Shown here: positions 7,940 to 16,879 of the stretch, in pieces
Layout: the number at the start of each line of letters is the position of its first letter
Position numbering within the stretch: the stretch's first letter is position 1
Origin: Anaerolineales bacterium
Lineage (GTDB): Bacteria; Chloroflexota; Anaerolineae; Anaerolineales; Villigracilaceae
Length of the DNA: 64,000 nucleotides
Direction of reading: 5' to 3'
Assembly (NCBI GenBank): GCA_014860745.1
Contig: JACZJC010000070.1
Coordinates: forward strand, 1 to 64,000
Notes under the pieces: model-generated
The model's input: the letters and a program-made list of their open reading frames with translations, nothing else
Told to the model about the DNA's origin: nothing
Database searches by the model: none
Made by a program: the position numbers and the translations under genes

Positions 7940-9168
7940 AGGAACGTTCATATTCCCCGCCCAACCCTGCCGGGTTTTTGCGCGGGTTTGACATGCCGCT
8001 CCTGGTTTCGGTTGTGGCGTTGGTGGTATTTGGGTTGGTGATGTTATATTCCGCTTCCTGGGATTTTTCTCTCGGCGCATACAACGACCCGATGGTTATG
8101 TTTACCCGCCAGTTGACCTGGCTCGGCCTTGGTTTGGCGGTTGCTACTTTCCTCGCATTCTTTGATTATCATCACTGGCGCAGGCTGGTTGTGCCGGCCA
8201 TGGCATTGACGATTGTCTTGCTGATGGGTGTGCTTTTGATGAACGAGATTCGTTTTGGCGCAAAGCGTTCCTTCATCGCCGGCTCGGTGCAGCCCTCGGA
8301 ACTTGCAAAATTGATTTCGATCTTATATCTCGCGGTTTGGTTGTACGCCAAGCGCCAGCAGTTGCACGATATTTCGTTTGGGTTAATTCCGCTCGGTGTG
8401 ATCCTGGGTGTGGTGGGTGGTCTGATCTACCAGCAGCCCGATTTGAGTGCGGCCGCGACTGTGCTTGTTTTGGGCGGCTTGCTCTTCTTTTTGGCAGGCG
8501 GTGATTTGAAACAGATCGGCGGCCTGCTGATCGTGGCATCCATCGCCGCATGGCTTGTGGCGTCCATCAGCCTGACAGGCCAGCAGCGCGTGGGCGATTT
8601 TCTCGCGGGTATCAAAGACCCATTGCAGGCTTCGTATCATGTGCGCCGTTCGTTCGAAGCCATTGTCAATGGCGGATGGTTTGGCGTCGGTCTCGGACAA
8701 TCTCAATCCAAGTTAACGGGTCTGCCTGTGCCGCCAACGGATAGTATTTTTGCGGTGGTCGTTGAGGAACTTGGCTGGTTCGGTTCCGTTGGGTTGATGA
8801 TCTTATATGGTTTTCTCGTCTGGCGCGGATTAGTGATCGCCCGCCGCGCACCAGACATGCTTGGAACGTTGCTCGCTTCCGGTTTGGTGATTTGGATCGG
8901 CATGGAAGCGCTGATCAATATGGCTGTGATGGTGGGTCTCATGCCGTTTGCTGGAAATGCGTTACCGTTCGTAAGTGCGGGCGGCTCGAACCTGGTCACC
9001 ACGCTGGCGGCATTGGGAATTCTCTTTAATATTTCCCGCCAGGCTGGTGATGGCACGATTTCAGATGAAGAATGGAGGTCTTACAGTGCGGTTGCTAATT
9101 TGCGCTGGTGGAACGGGCGGCGGGGTGTATCCCGCACTCGCCGTTCTCGAAGCGTTGAAAGCCAATAA
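7918..9168 (+). CDS. ftsW: FtsW, septal peptidoglycan glycosyltransferase (SEDS family)
   Basis: This SEDS-family membrane protein polymerises lipid II at the septum together with FtsI. The 416-residue protein has about ten membrane segments and family motifs AKRSFIAGSVQPSELAKL near residues 119-136 and NALPFVSAGGSNLVTTLAA near 343-361. The assigned ATG lies inside murD; a later ATG near 7993 (MPLLVSVV) would shorten it by 25 residues. The C-terminal tail is basic (RRGVSRTRRSR) and is encoded by DNA that also encodes the first 27 residues of MurG in another frame. Confidence 0.93.
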   Translation: MGTGTFVKERSYSPPNPAGFLRGFDMPLLVSVVALVVFGLVMLYSASWDFSLGAYNDPMVMFTRQLTWLGLGLAVATFLAFFDYHHWRRLVVPAMALTIVLLMGVLLMNEIRFGAKRSFIAGSVQPSELAKLISILYLAVWLYAKRQQLHDISFGLIPLGVILGVVGGLIYQQPDLSAAATVLVLGGLLFFLAGGDLKQIGGLLIVASIAAWLVASISLTGQQRVGDFLAGIKDPLQASYHVRRSFEAIVNGGWFGVGLGQSQSKLTGLPVPPTDSIFAVVVEELGWFGSVGLMILYGFLVWRGLVIARRAPDMLGTLLASGLVIWIGMEALINMAVMVGLMPFAGNALPFVSAGGSNLVTTLAALGILFNISRQAGDGTISDEEWRSYSAVANLRWWNGRRGVSRTRRSRSVESQ

Positions 9169-10183
9169 CCGAACTCCCGACCTCCTGTGGGTCGGCGGTG
9201 AAGGCGGCATGGAAGAGGAACTTGTGAAACGCGAAGGCATTGCTTTTCGTTCTATTTCGGCTGCGGGCGTGCATGGCGTCGGCTTGCGCGCCCTGCCCGG
9301 CAACCTGGCCAAACTCACACGCGGGGTTTTTGAATCGCGCCGCATTTTGAGCGAGTTCAATCCCGATGTGCTCTTCTTCACCGGCGGTTTTGTTGCCGCG
9401 CCGATGGCTTTGGCTGGCCGAAATATTCCAACCGTATTGTATGTGCCCGATATCGAGCCCGGTCTTGCGCTCAAGTTCCTTTCCCATTTTGCAGATGTCG
9501 TCACTGTGACCGCGCCCGACTCAAAGAAATATTTTTCACGCCCCAAGCGACTCATTGTCTCAGGTTACCCGCTTCGTGCGGACCTTTCAAGCTGGTCCCG
9601 CGAAAAAGCGACACAACACTTTGGGCTGGATGCGGCCAAACCCACCCTGCTGGTCACTGGCGGCAGCAAGGGCGCGCGTTCGATCAATATGGCCGTTTTG
9701 AATCATCTTGAAGAGATATTGGATATTGCGCAGGTCATCCACATTACAGGTAGTCTCGATTGGCCCGTTGTGGAAAAAGCCGCGCTGGAATTGCCTATGG
9801 AGTTGAAGTCACAATATCATGCCATGTCCTACTCCCATGAAATGGGAGCCGCCCTCGCCGCAGCGGACTTGGTTGTCTCGCGTGCTGGCGCATCCACGCT
9901 GGGAGAATATCCATACTTTGGATTGCCCGCCGTGCTTGTTCCGTATCCGTACGCATGGCGCTATCAAAAAGTAAATGCAGATTATCTTGCCGAACAGAAC
10001 GCCGCGGTCATCTTGCAGGATGAAGTATTGGAAGATAAACTCCTGCCAGTGTTGAAAGACCTCTTGATGAATGAGAACAAACGCGAAGCCATGCGAACTG
10101 CGCTGAAAAAATTATCCAACCCTGCAGCGGCGAAAGTGATCGCCAGCCAGTTGGTCGAACTGGCAGGAGAACAACCCCTATGA
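9086..10183 (+). CDS. murG: UDP-GlcNAc:lipid I GlcNAc transferase MurG
   Basis: This peripheral membrane glycosyltransferase converts lipid I to lipid II. I chose the GTG at 9086 because GGAGG (9074-9078) lies 7 nt upstream and translation then begins directly with the expected RLLICAGGTGGG. An upstream in-frame ATG at 8975 would add 37 non-homologous residues. The protein is then 365 residues, the normal length. The usual GGTGGH loop reads GGTGGG here. The UDP-GlcNAc site includes SRAGASTLGE and GLPAVLVPYPYAW. It overlaps ftsW by 83 bases and the next gene by 4. Confidence 0.93.
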   Translation: MRLLICAGGTGGGVYPALAVLEALKANNRTPDLLWVGGEGGMEEELVKREGIAFRSISAAGVHGVGLRALPGNLAKLTRGVFESRRILSEFNPDVLFFTGGFVAAPMALAGRNIPTVLYVPDIEPGLALKFLSHFADVVTVTAPDSKKYFSRPKRLIVSGYPLRADLSSWSREKATQHFGLDAAKPTLLVTGGSKGARSINMAVLNHLEEILDIAQVIHITGSLDWPVVEKAALELPMELKSQYHAMSYSHEMGAALAAADLVVSRAGASTLGEYPYFGLPAVLVPYPYAWRYQKVNADYLAEQNAAVILQDEVLEDKLLPVLKDLLMNENKREAMRTALKKLSNPAAAKVIASQLVELAGEQPL

Positions 10184-10707
10184 TGAGTATCGTTTACCTC
10201 TTTTGGATGTATGTCATCCTGTTTGCAGTAATCGGCGCGATGCGCGGCTGGGCAAAGGAATTGCTCGTGGCTTTCAGCGTCATCACCTCGCTGGCGGTCA
10301 ATCTGCTATTGGAGAAATACATTCCCCTCGTCCGCGACCTGGATAAAACCAGCAGCTCTGTCTTTTGGATCCGCACCATTATTCTCATTGCGCTTGTTTA
10401 TTTCGGATATCAAACCGTGTCCATTCCACGGCTGGCATCCAAGGCGGCGCGGGAGCGTTTACAGGACGCGTTATTCGGCGCAGTGCTAGGCGCCATGAAC
10501 GGCTATTTCATTGCAGGGACCATCCTGTATTATAACCATGTGGCAAACTACCCATACAGCCAGATTATCAGCCCCGCAACAGACCCTGCAATTGCGGAAG
10601 TCGTCAATCGGATGATGAATTACATGCCCCCGCGCTTTTTAGGCGAACCGGGCATTTACTTTGCTGTCATCATCATCCTGATTTTTATTATTGTGGTGTA
10701 TATCTAA
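10180..10707 (+). CDS. CvpA-like membrane protein
   Basis: A 175-residue hydrophobic protein with about four predicted membrane segments (near residues 5-25, 30-48, 64-82 and 155-175). The N-terminal GAMRGWAKELLVAFSVI resembles the CvpA family motif (GxxRGxxxEl), and a helix with LQDALFGAVLGAMNGY follows. CvpA proteins have been linked to envelope maintenance, but the role here is unknown. It overlaps murG by 4 bases (ATGA), so it is a true member of the dcw operon. The gap to murC contains palindromic repeat copy 2. Confidence 0.65.
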   Translation: MMSIVYLFWMYVILFAVIGAMRGWAKELLVAFSVITSLAVNLLLEKYIPLVRDLDKTSSSVFWIRTIILIALVYFGYQTVSIPRLASKAARERLQDALFGAVLGAMNGYFIAGTILYYNHVANYPYSQIISPATDPAIAEVVNRMMNYMPPRFLGEPGIYFAVIIILIFIIVVYI

Positions 10708-10710
10708 TTC

Positions 10711-10809
10711 ATGTCATTGCGAGGAGGGAGTTCTTCCCGACGAAGCAATCCCATACAGAAAACGGGAGATTGCTTCGGGCAAAGAACAAGTGCGCCCTCG
10801 CAATAACAT
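10711..10809 (+). repeat. 99-bp palindromic dispersed repeat, copy 2
   Basis: It begins ATGTCATTGCGAGG and ends CTCGCAATAACAT, exactly 99 bp like copy 1 but inserted in the opposite orientation. The central GACGAAGCAATC and GATTGCTTCGGGC segments can pair. It separates the CvpA-like gene from murC. A long upstream in-frame extension of murC runs through it and should not be annotated as coding. Confidence 0.85.
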
Positions 10810-10819
10810 CAGGAATCTT

Positions 10820-12205
10820 ATGAAACGAATTCACTTCATTGGCATAGGCGGGTCGGGGCTTTCTGCCATTGCGCGCCTGCTCAAAGAGAGCGGCTTTGAA
10901 GTGACAGGCTCCGACCGCGCCCTCTCCCAATTTGCCGTGGAATTGCAGAACGAAGGCATTGCCATCTACATCGGTCACCATCCGCGCAATGTGGGCGGAG
11001 CGGATATTGTCATACGCTCCTCTGCAATTGGGGATGACAACCCCGAGGTCGAAGCCGCGAAGCGTGCCGGAATCCCCGTTTTTAAACGTTCAGACTTCAT
11101 TGGTCAATTGATGTCTGATAAAACGGGAATCGCTGTTGCGGGCACGCATGGCAAGACCACTACAACCGCCATGATCGCATGGGTCTTGATTGCCATGAAG
11201 CGCGACCCATCCTTCATCGTGGGCGGGACGCTGAATAACTTGAAGGTCAACGCCCATGCAGGCAAAGGCGACCTCTTTGTGATCGAAGCGGATGAATACG
11301 ACAACATGTTCCTCGGCCTCAAACCGCAGATCGAAGTTGTGACAAACCTCGAACACGACCATCCGGATATCTTCCCGAAATTCGAGGATATGTTTACAGC
11401 CTTTCAGCGCTTTGTGGATTTGATTCCGCCCGACGGCTCATTGATTGCCTGCGCGGAAGATGAGGGAGCGGTCATGTTACTTTCTCATGCGCGCCGCAAA
11501 GGTTTGAACGTCGTCTCCTACAGTGTGCAGGGCGAGATGACCATTAACAGCCCGCAATGGATGCAGGCACGAACGGTAAAACCGAACGACCGCGGCGGTT
11601 TTGATTTTTCTGCAATGACGAACATCGGCTCATCGGCTTCCTCGGCGATTAACGTTTCTCTGCAGGTGCCGGGCGAGCATAATGTCCGCAATGCGCTGGC
11701 GACCCTGTCCGTTGCGGCGACGCTTGGGCTCCCCTTACATGAAGTGGCGGGAGCTCTGGGTGAATTTACCGGGACAGGCCGCCGTTTCGAAGTGCGCGGC
11801 GAACGCAATGGCGTAGTAGTGATCGACGATTATGCCCATCATCCCACCGAGATCCGCGCCACACTGGCCGGCGCGAAGACGCGTTATCCGAATCGTCGCA
11901 TTTGGGCGGTCTGGCAGCCGCATACCTATTCCCGCACACAGACCTTGTTCTTTGAGTTCTCTCGAGCCTTTGCCGATGCCAGTGAAGTGCTCGTCACTGA
12001 AATTTACGCCTCGCGGGAAGCGCAGCAAGGTTTCTCTTCAGCTGAAGTGGTCAGCGCCATGCCGCATCCATCCGCGCGCTATACCGGCTCGCTGGTGGAC
12101 ACAAAAAAATATTTATTGAAGCACATCCGCTCCGGTGATGTGGTCATAGTCCTTTCCGCAGGGGACGCCGACCGCATCAGTACTGAACTTTTGAAGGAAT
12201 TGTAA
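10820..12205 (+). CDS. murC: UDP-N-acetylmuramate--L-alanine ligase MurC
   Basis: This cytoplasmic ATP-dependent ligase adds the first amino acid, L-alanine, to UDP-MurNAc. I chose the ATG at 10820, giving 461 residues and the exact family N-terminus KRIHFIGIGGSGLSAIARLL; the open frame upstream runs through a palindromic repeat. Other motifs are the P-loop GTHGKTTTTAM near residues 109-119, EADEYDNMFL, NLEHDHPD, and DDYAHHPTEIRATL in the C-terminal domain. A weak AGGAA lies 4-8 nt upstream. The stop is one base from the next small gene. Confidence 0.96.
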   Translation: MKRIHFIGIGGSGLSAIARLLKESGFEVTGSDRALSQFAVELQNEGIAIYIGHHPRNVGGADIVIRSSAIGDDNPEVEAAKRAGIPVFKRSDFIGQLMSDKTGIAVAGTHGKTTTTAMIAWVLIAMKRDPSFIVGGTLNNLKVNAHAGKGDLFVIEADEYDNMFLGLKPQIEVVTNLEHDHPDIFPKFEDMFTAFQRFVDLIPPDGSLIACAEDEGAVMLLSHARRKGLNVVSYSVQGEMTINSPQWMQARTVKPNDRGGFDFSAMTNIGSSASSAINVSLQVPGEHNVRNALATLSVAATLGLPLHEVAGALGEFTGTGRRFEVRGERNGVVVIDDYAHHPTEIRATLAGAKTRYPNRRIWAVWQPHTYSRTQTLFFEFSRAFADASEVLVTEIYASREAQQGFSSAEVVSAMPHPSARYTGSLVDTKKYLLKHIRSGDVVIVLSAGDADRISTELLKEL

Positions 12206-12206
12206 G

Positions 12207-12416
12207 ATGGGCGCATCCGACGAATTCCGGCCAACGCCTCAAAACCAGACCGAGGTGATTGCCATGCCTCCGTTGAAGATGATCCTCGTCCATGCAAAGG
12301 ATGAACGCGAGCATGCGCTGGCGGCTGTCGTCAAATCTGCCGAGCCGCAGGAACGTTTGCAGGCGCAGGCGCTGAAGAAGATCATCGAACATTTGGAAAA
12401 GAAAGATCGACTGTGA
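12207..12416 (+). CDS. Small hypothetical protein in dcw operon
   Basis: A 69-residue open frame begins one base after the murC stop and overlaps murB by 4 bases (ATGA), the spacing used throughout this operon. The protein is highly charged and mostly helical (QERLQAQALKKIIEHLEKK), with no membrane segment and no motif I recognise. The Shine-Dalgarno is weak (AAGGA about 12 nt upstream, inside murC). Tight coupling on both sides argues that it is real. Its role cannot be inferred. Confidence 0.55.
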   Translation: MGASDEFRPTPQNQTEVIAMPPLKMILVHAKDEREHALAAVVKSAEPQERLQAQALKKIIEHLEKKDRL

Positions 12417-13339
12417 TGGTTATGACCGATTCCGTTCAAGTAGTGGAAATGTTACGCCAGCAGTTTGGCATTGACGTGCAGGAGAATGTGACTCTTGCGC
12501 CGTATACCTCTGCGCGCATCGGCGGCCCTGCGGATGTACTTGTCACTGTCAAATCGGCGGATGAATTTGCTTCAGCCATGCAATTGCTTTGGGAACATGA
12601 ACTTCCATATTACGTGCTGGGTGGCGGCTCGAATGTTCTCGTCAGCGACAAAGGTGTGCGCGGGGTGGTGGTTTTGAACAAGGCGAAGGAATTGCGCTTC
12701 GAAACGGGTGACAACCCCACGGTTTGGTGTGAAGCGGGAGTCATCTTTAGCAATCTCGCAAACCGCTGCGCATCCAAAGGGCTGGCCGGTTTGGAGTGGG
12801 CCGCCACAGTTCCGGGCACCATCGGCGGCGCAGTTTATGGAAATGCGGGCGCGTTCGGCGGCGATATGTCCGGCAATTTGATCTGGGCCGAGTTGTTGAC
12901 GAAGAACGGGCGTGAAAAATTTTCCGTCGAACAAATGGGATACAACTACCGTACCAGTGTGCTGAAGCGCGGTGAAATAAATGCAATAGTACTTTCGGCT
13001 TTGTTGAGGTTAAAAAATTCAACGAGAGAGGAAGTGTCTGTTAAAATTGAACAATTCAGTGAACGCCGAAAAGCCACGCAGCCGCCCGGTGCGAGCATGG
13101 GTTCCATGTTCAAAAATCCTGTGGGCGACCATGCGGGGCGCTTGATCGAAGCCGCGGGTTTGAAGGGCACGCGCATCGGCACCGCTGAGATCAGCAGGCT
13201 GCACGGAAACTTTTTTGTAAATCATGGTGAGACACGCGCAAGTGATGTCCGCGAGTTGATCGATTTAACCCGCAGGACTGTAAAACAAAAACTTGGCGTT
13301 GAACTTGAGTTGGAGATCGAACTTGTAGGAGACTGGTAG
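12413..13339 (+). CDS. murB: UDP-N-acetylenolpyruvoylglucosamine reductase MurB
   Basis: This FAD- and NADPH-dependent enzyme reduces UDP-GlcNAc-enolpyruvate to UDP-MurNAc. Of the 308 residues, the FAD-binding part shows TSARIGGPADVLV near residues 28-40, LGGGSNVLVSDKGVRGVVV near 67-85, and GLEWAATVPGTIGGAVYGNAGAFGG, which is diagnostic. The C-terminal catalytic part has QPPGASMGSMFKNP and LIEAAGLKG. Starts at 12413, 12416 or 12422 are all possible. It belongs to the type II group without the extra loop of E. coli MurB. Confidence 0.95.
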   Translation: MMVMTDSVQVVEMLRQQFGIDVQENVTLAPYTSARIGGPADVLVTVKSADEFASAMQLLWEHELPYYVLGGGSNVLVSDKGVRGVVVLNKAKELRFETGDNPTVWCEAGVIFSNLANRCASKGLAGLEWAATVPGTIGGAVYGNAGAFGGDMSGNLIWAELLTKNGREKFSVEQMGYNYRTSVLKRGEINAIVLSALLRLKNSTREEVSVKIEQFSERRKATQPPGASMGSMFKNPVGDHAGRLIEAAGLKGTRIGTAEISRLHGNFFVNHGETRASDVRELIDLTRRTVKQKLGVELELEIELVGDW

Positions 13340-13340
13340 T

Positions 13341-14453
13341 TTGAAGAAACTTCGCGTTGCAGTGTTATTCGGCGGGCGTTCCGGCGAACATGACGTTTCG
13401 CTCATGTCCGCGCGTTCCGTGCTGGCAGCGCTTGACCCTGAAAAATATGAAGTGACCCAGGTTGGCATCACGCTGGATGGTGAATGGCTGCATGGCGCAA
13501 ATACCCTGGAAGCCTTTAACAGTGGAAAATTCAATGTATTGAATCGAGTGATCCTTCCCGGCGATCCTTCACATTCCAAAATTTATGAATTACGAAGCAC
13601 AGATCAGGGCGAGGCGATTAACAAACTTGCCGATATCGATGTCTACTTCCCAGTCCTGCATGGCCCCTTTGGCGAGGATGGCACACTGCAAGGTCTGCTC
13701 GAAATGGCGGATGTGGCTTATGTGGGCGCAGGTGTGGCTGGTTCCTCTGTGGGCATGGACAAGGGTATCTTCAAAGATGTCATGCGCGCCAACCATATAC
13801 CCATCGTGGATTCGCTTCTTGTCCTGCGCGGCGACATCGAGAACGACATGAACGGTGTGATCGAACAAGTGGAAAAGATGGGCGCATATCCTTTCTTTGT
13901 AAAACCTGCCAACCTTGGTTCTTCTGTGGGCATCAGCAAAAGTAATTCCCGCTCCGACCTTGGTGAAGGATTGATGGAAGCGGCCCGCTACGACCGCCGC
14001 ATTGTTATTGAAAAGGGGGTGGGCAATGTGCGCGAGGTGGAAGTCAGCGTGCTTGGAAATGAAGACCCGCAAACTTCCGTCTGCGGCGAAGTACTGCCGA
14101 GCCGCGAATTCTATTCCTACGAATCAAAATACATCGACGGCACCTCCGGCCTAATCATCCCTTCGCAATTGCCGGGTAAAGTGACCGAAAAAATCCGCGA
14201 GTATGCAGTCCGTGCGTACAAGGCGATTGATTGTGCAGGCATGGCCCGCGCAGACTTTTTCGTTGAAAGCGATACAAACAAGATCTACCTGAATGAGTTG
14301 AACACCCTGCCGGGCTTTACATCCATCAGCATGTATCCCAAACTATGGCAGGCAAGCGGTCTATCGTATCCCCAGCTTGTGGACCGCCTGATCGAACTTG
14401 CTCTTGCGCGCAAGGCACAGCGCGATCGCACCGAACATCGGAGGACTGCATGA
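13341..14453 (+). CDS. ddl: D-alanine--D-alanine ligase
   Basis: This ATP-grasp enzyme joins two D-alanines for MurF. The start is TTG at 13341, with AGGAG 9 nt upstream, and gives the family N-terminus KLRVAVLFGGRSGEHDVSL. The 370-residue length is normal. Motifs seen are FPVLHGPFGEDGTLQG near residues 105-120, FVKPANLGSSVGISK, and the metal-binding C-terminal YLNELNTLPGFT. It starts one base after murB and overlaps ftsQ by 4 bases. Confidence 0.95.
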   Translation: MKKLRVAVLFGGRSGEHDVSLMSARSVLAALDPEKYEVTQVGITLDGEWLHGANTLEAFNSGKFNVLNRVILPGDPSHSKIYELRSTDQGEAINKLADIDVYFPVLHGPFGEDGTLQGLLEMADVAYVGAGVAGSSVGMDKGIFKDVMRANHIPIVDSLLVLRGDIENDMNGVIEQVEKMGAYPFFVKPANLGSSVGISKSNSRSDLGEGLMEAARYDRRIVIEKGVGNVREVEVSVLGNEDPQTSVCGEVLPSREFYSYESKYIDGTSGLIIPSQLPGKVTEKIREYAVRAYKAIDCAGMARADFFVESDTNKIYLNELNTLPGFTSISMYPKLWQASGLSYPQLVDRLIELALARKAQRDRTEHRRTA

Positions 14454-15481
14454 GCGACAGACGCGAACTTTCCCGCGCCGAAATCGTCCGCCGCCGCCGC
14501 GCCCAGCGTACTGCAAAAGAGCTGGAACAAACCGCAAAACGCGCGCTCAAACCGATCGTACCGGTCAACTCGCGCACGCCGACATCATCCTCTCGCGGGA
14601 CCATTCCGAATTCATCCAGGCCGAAATTGGTGGCAAAACCCCGCCGATTCAATATTGCGTTGGGTTTGCCGGAGTTCCATTTACACAAACTGAAAATTTC
14701 CATGCCGCGTATTCATGCAAATTGGCGGTTGGCCTCGATTCTGCTTTCGATTTTGCTTGGTGTTGCCATTTACCTCGCGTTCACCCTGCCGTACTTTTAT
14801 GTTCCCGGTGCAACGGTGCTTGGCAACGTCCGTTTGAATAGGGATGAGATCACCAATGTATTGGGTGTCGTCGGCCAATCCATTTTTACTATTCAACCCG
14901 ATGAACTGGAAGCGCGTTTGCGGATGAATTACCCCGAACTGCTTTCAGCGGAGATAAAAATCTATTTGCCGAACCATGTTTACGTTACGGTCAGCGAGCG
15001 TCAGCCGGTCATCCTCTGGCAAAAAGGCGAGGGCTATACATGGATCGATCAAGCTGGCGTGGCGTTTCGTCCGCGTGGAGCGGAAACGGGACTTGTACCA
15101 GTCGTGGCTGTGGATGAGCCGCCCGCAGGGCTTCCCGATTTGGCTGACCCTTTCAGTCCGCTGCCGTACATGCAAAGGGAATTGGTGGATGCGGTCATCG
15201 CTCTTTTCCCGCTTCTGCCTGCCGGCACGACGATGACATTCGATTCGGCTCATGGGTTGGGTTGGAAGGACCCGCGCGGATGGCAGGCCTACTTTGGCAC
15301 CAGCGCGCACGACATGCCCTTGAAAATTCGCGTGTATCAATCGTTGGTTGATTCGTTGATGGCACGCAATGTGTTTCCAGAAACTATCAATGTGGTCTAC
15401 GCTGACGCGCCTTTCTACCGCATTGCCGTCACCGAGACCGAAGAATTGACCACAGAAGAAACAGTGGACAGCGGACAATAA
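14450..15481 (+). CDS. ftsQ: FtsQ/DivIB-type cell division protein
   Basis: This bitopic divisome protein links FtsL/FtsB to other septal proteins. I chose the ATG at 14450, with GGAGG 5 nt upstream, giving 343 residues. A basic cytoplasmic tail (RRRRAQRTAKELEQ) of about 90 residues precedes one membrane segment (LLSILLGVAIYLAFTLPYF), then a POTRA-like domain starting VPGATVLGNVRLNRDEI and a beta domain with ILWQKGEGYTWIDQAGVAFR. It overlaps ddl by 4 bases and is followed one base later by ftsA. Confidence 0.88.
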   Translation: MSDRRELSRAEIVRRRRAQRTAKELEQTAKRALKPIVPVNSRTPTSSSRGTIPNSSRPKLVAKPRRFNIALGLPEFHLHKLKISMPRIHANWRLASILLSILLGVAIYLAFTLPYFYVPGATVLGNVRLNRDEITNVLGVVGQSIFTIQPDELEARLRMNYPELLSAEIKIYLPNHVYVTVSERQPVILWQKGEGYTWIDQAGVAFRPRGAETGLVPVVAVDEPPAGLPDLADPFSPLPYMQRELVDAVIALFPLLPAGTTMTFDSAHGLGWKDPRGWQAYFGTSAHDMPLKIRVYQSLVDSLMARNVFPETINVVYADAPFYRIAVTETEELTTEETVDSGQ

Positions 15482-15482
15482 G

Positions 15483-16727
15483 ATGGAAGAGATTGTAGTT
15501 GGCATTGATGTAGGTACGACCAAGGTTTGCACCCTCGTGGGCCGCGTGGAGGATGCAAACTCCATTCGCATTCTTGGCGTGGGCATCGAGCCTTCGGATG
15601 GGATCCGCAAAGGCATCATCGTTGACCTTTCCGCCGCATCGGCAGCCATCAAACGTTCCGTGGAAAAGGCGGAACGCACCTCCGGCATGGAAATTACCAC
15701 CGGGCTCGTCAGCCTGGCGGGCGCGCATGTTTCATCGGTCAACAGCCGCGGGGTGTCAGGCATCCCCGGTGGGATTATCGATGCGACAGATATCGCCCGT
15801 GCTCTCGAACAGGCGCAGGCGGTTGCCATCCCGCACGACCGCGAGATCGTGCATGTCATCCAGCGCGGAATAAGCGTGGATGGGCAGGAAGGTGTGCGTA
15901 CTCCCATCGGCATGCACGGCTTCAAACTGGAAGTGGAAACACATATCATCACCGCCGCTGCCGCAACCGTGGATAACCTTCGTCAATGTGTGGGTGCGGC
16001 TGGTGTGAATATTCAACAATTCGTTTTGAATCCGCTCGCTTCAGCGGAAGTGGTGCTGACCGAGCAGGAACGTCAGATGGGTGTGGCAGTCTGCGATATA
16101 GGCGGCGGCACCACCGACCTGGCAATTTATGTGGATGGCGACGTCTGGCATACGATGGTACTGGCCGTGGGCGGCAACCACGTCACCCAGGATATTGCTC
16201 ATGGTCTGCGCCTGCCCATGTCGCAGGCGGAGGAAGTGAAAAAACAGCAGGGACATGCCATTCGGTCCCAGGTGGGAAGCGAGGAATATTTTTCCATCCG
16301 CCCGTTTGGAGAGGACCATGATGTGCAAATCAACCGCCAGGACCTGGCTCATATTATCGAAGCCCGCATCGAAGAGACATTTGGCCTGATCCTGCAGGAA
16401 ATAAAACGTTCCGGCTATGATGGTTTACTCCCTGCCGGCATGGTGTTGACGGGCGGCACTTCCGCATTGCCGGGCATCAAATTTGTAGCCAGTGATCTAT
16501 TGGGCATGCCCGTACGCACCGCCCAGCCGGAACGATTAACCGGGCTCGTGGATAAATTGAATTCACCCGCCTATTCAACCAGCGTTGGTTTACTCCGCTG
16601 GGCTACTACCATGCGCGGACATGATGTGGCGCCTTCAAGCGGCGAAAAGAAACGCCGCAGATCGCGAGGAGAAAGTAATATGAATTTTGACGCAATCAAG
16701 AACTGGATGAAACGGTTGTTACCTTAA
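15483..16727 (+). CDS. ftsA: Cell division protein FtsA
   Basis: This actin-like ATPase anchors FtsZ filaments to the membrane. The 414 residues have the phosphate-1 loop GIDVGTTKVCTLVG near residues 6-19, the SHS2/1C insertion domain (about 80-160), VCDIGGGTTDLAIY (phosphate-2) and VLTGGTSALPGI (adenosine motif). The C-terminus is an amphipathic helix after a basic linker (FDAIKNWMKRLLP), the expected membrane-targeting sequence. It starts one base after ftsQ. ftsZ follows after 152 bp. Confidence 0.96.
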   Translation: MEEIVVGIDVGTTKVCTLVGRVEDANSIRILGVGIEPSDGIRKGIIVDLSAASAAIKRSVEKAERTSGMEITTGLVSLAGAHVSSVNSRGVSGIPGGIIDATDIARALEQAQAVAIPHDREIVHVIQRGISVDGQEGVRTPIGMHGFKLEVETHIITAAAATVDNLRQCVGAAGVNIQQFVLNPLASAEVVLTEQERQMGVAVCDIGGGTTDLAIYVDGDVWHTMVLAVGGNHVTQDIAHGLRLPMSQAEEVKKQQGHAIRSQVGSEEYFSIRPFGEDHDVQINRQDLAHIIEARIEETFGLILQEIKRSGYDGLLPAGMVLTGGTSALPGIKFVASDLLGMPVRTAQPERLTGLVDKLNSPAYSTSVGLLRWATTMRGHDVAPSSGEKKRRRSRGESNMNFDAIKNWMKRLLP

Positions 16728-16879
16728 GGCGGTCCCTTTCTTCTGTTTACTTTCGATAAAAAAAGAAGAAAGATGAAAGAAATCGCAAAGAGAAAAGATT
16801 CACAATCGGCTTTTAAACCCTTTTAAAATTCAACATTCTCGTTTAAGATATATGGCATATTCCTTGCCAGGAGGAACAA
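16728..16879 (+). promoter_or_regulatory. ftsA-ftsZ intergenic leader
   Basis: A 152-bp AT-rich gap, the longest non-repeat gap in the cluster. A possible -10 (TAAGAT, 16844-16849) has only TTTTAA 17 bp upstream, so an extra ftsZ promoter is plausible but weak. A strong Shine-Dalgarno AGGAGG (16869-16874) lies 5 nt before the ftsZ ATG, consistent with high FtsZ synthesis. Confidence 0.4.

Noticed and set aside
8975-9085. 37-codon N-terminal extension of murG
   Set aside because: No homology to MurG N-termini, while GGAGG is correctly spaced before the GTG at 9086.
10691-10819. 43-codon N-terminal extension of murC
   Set aside because: It translates the palindromic repeat, and the family N-terminus starts exactly at the ATG at 10820.
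14945-15952. 335-codon - strand frame across ftsQ and ftsA
   Set aside because: It is antisense to two well-supported essential genes, shows no domain pattern, and is rich in Ser/Thr/Arg as expected for a shadow frame.
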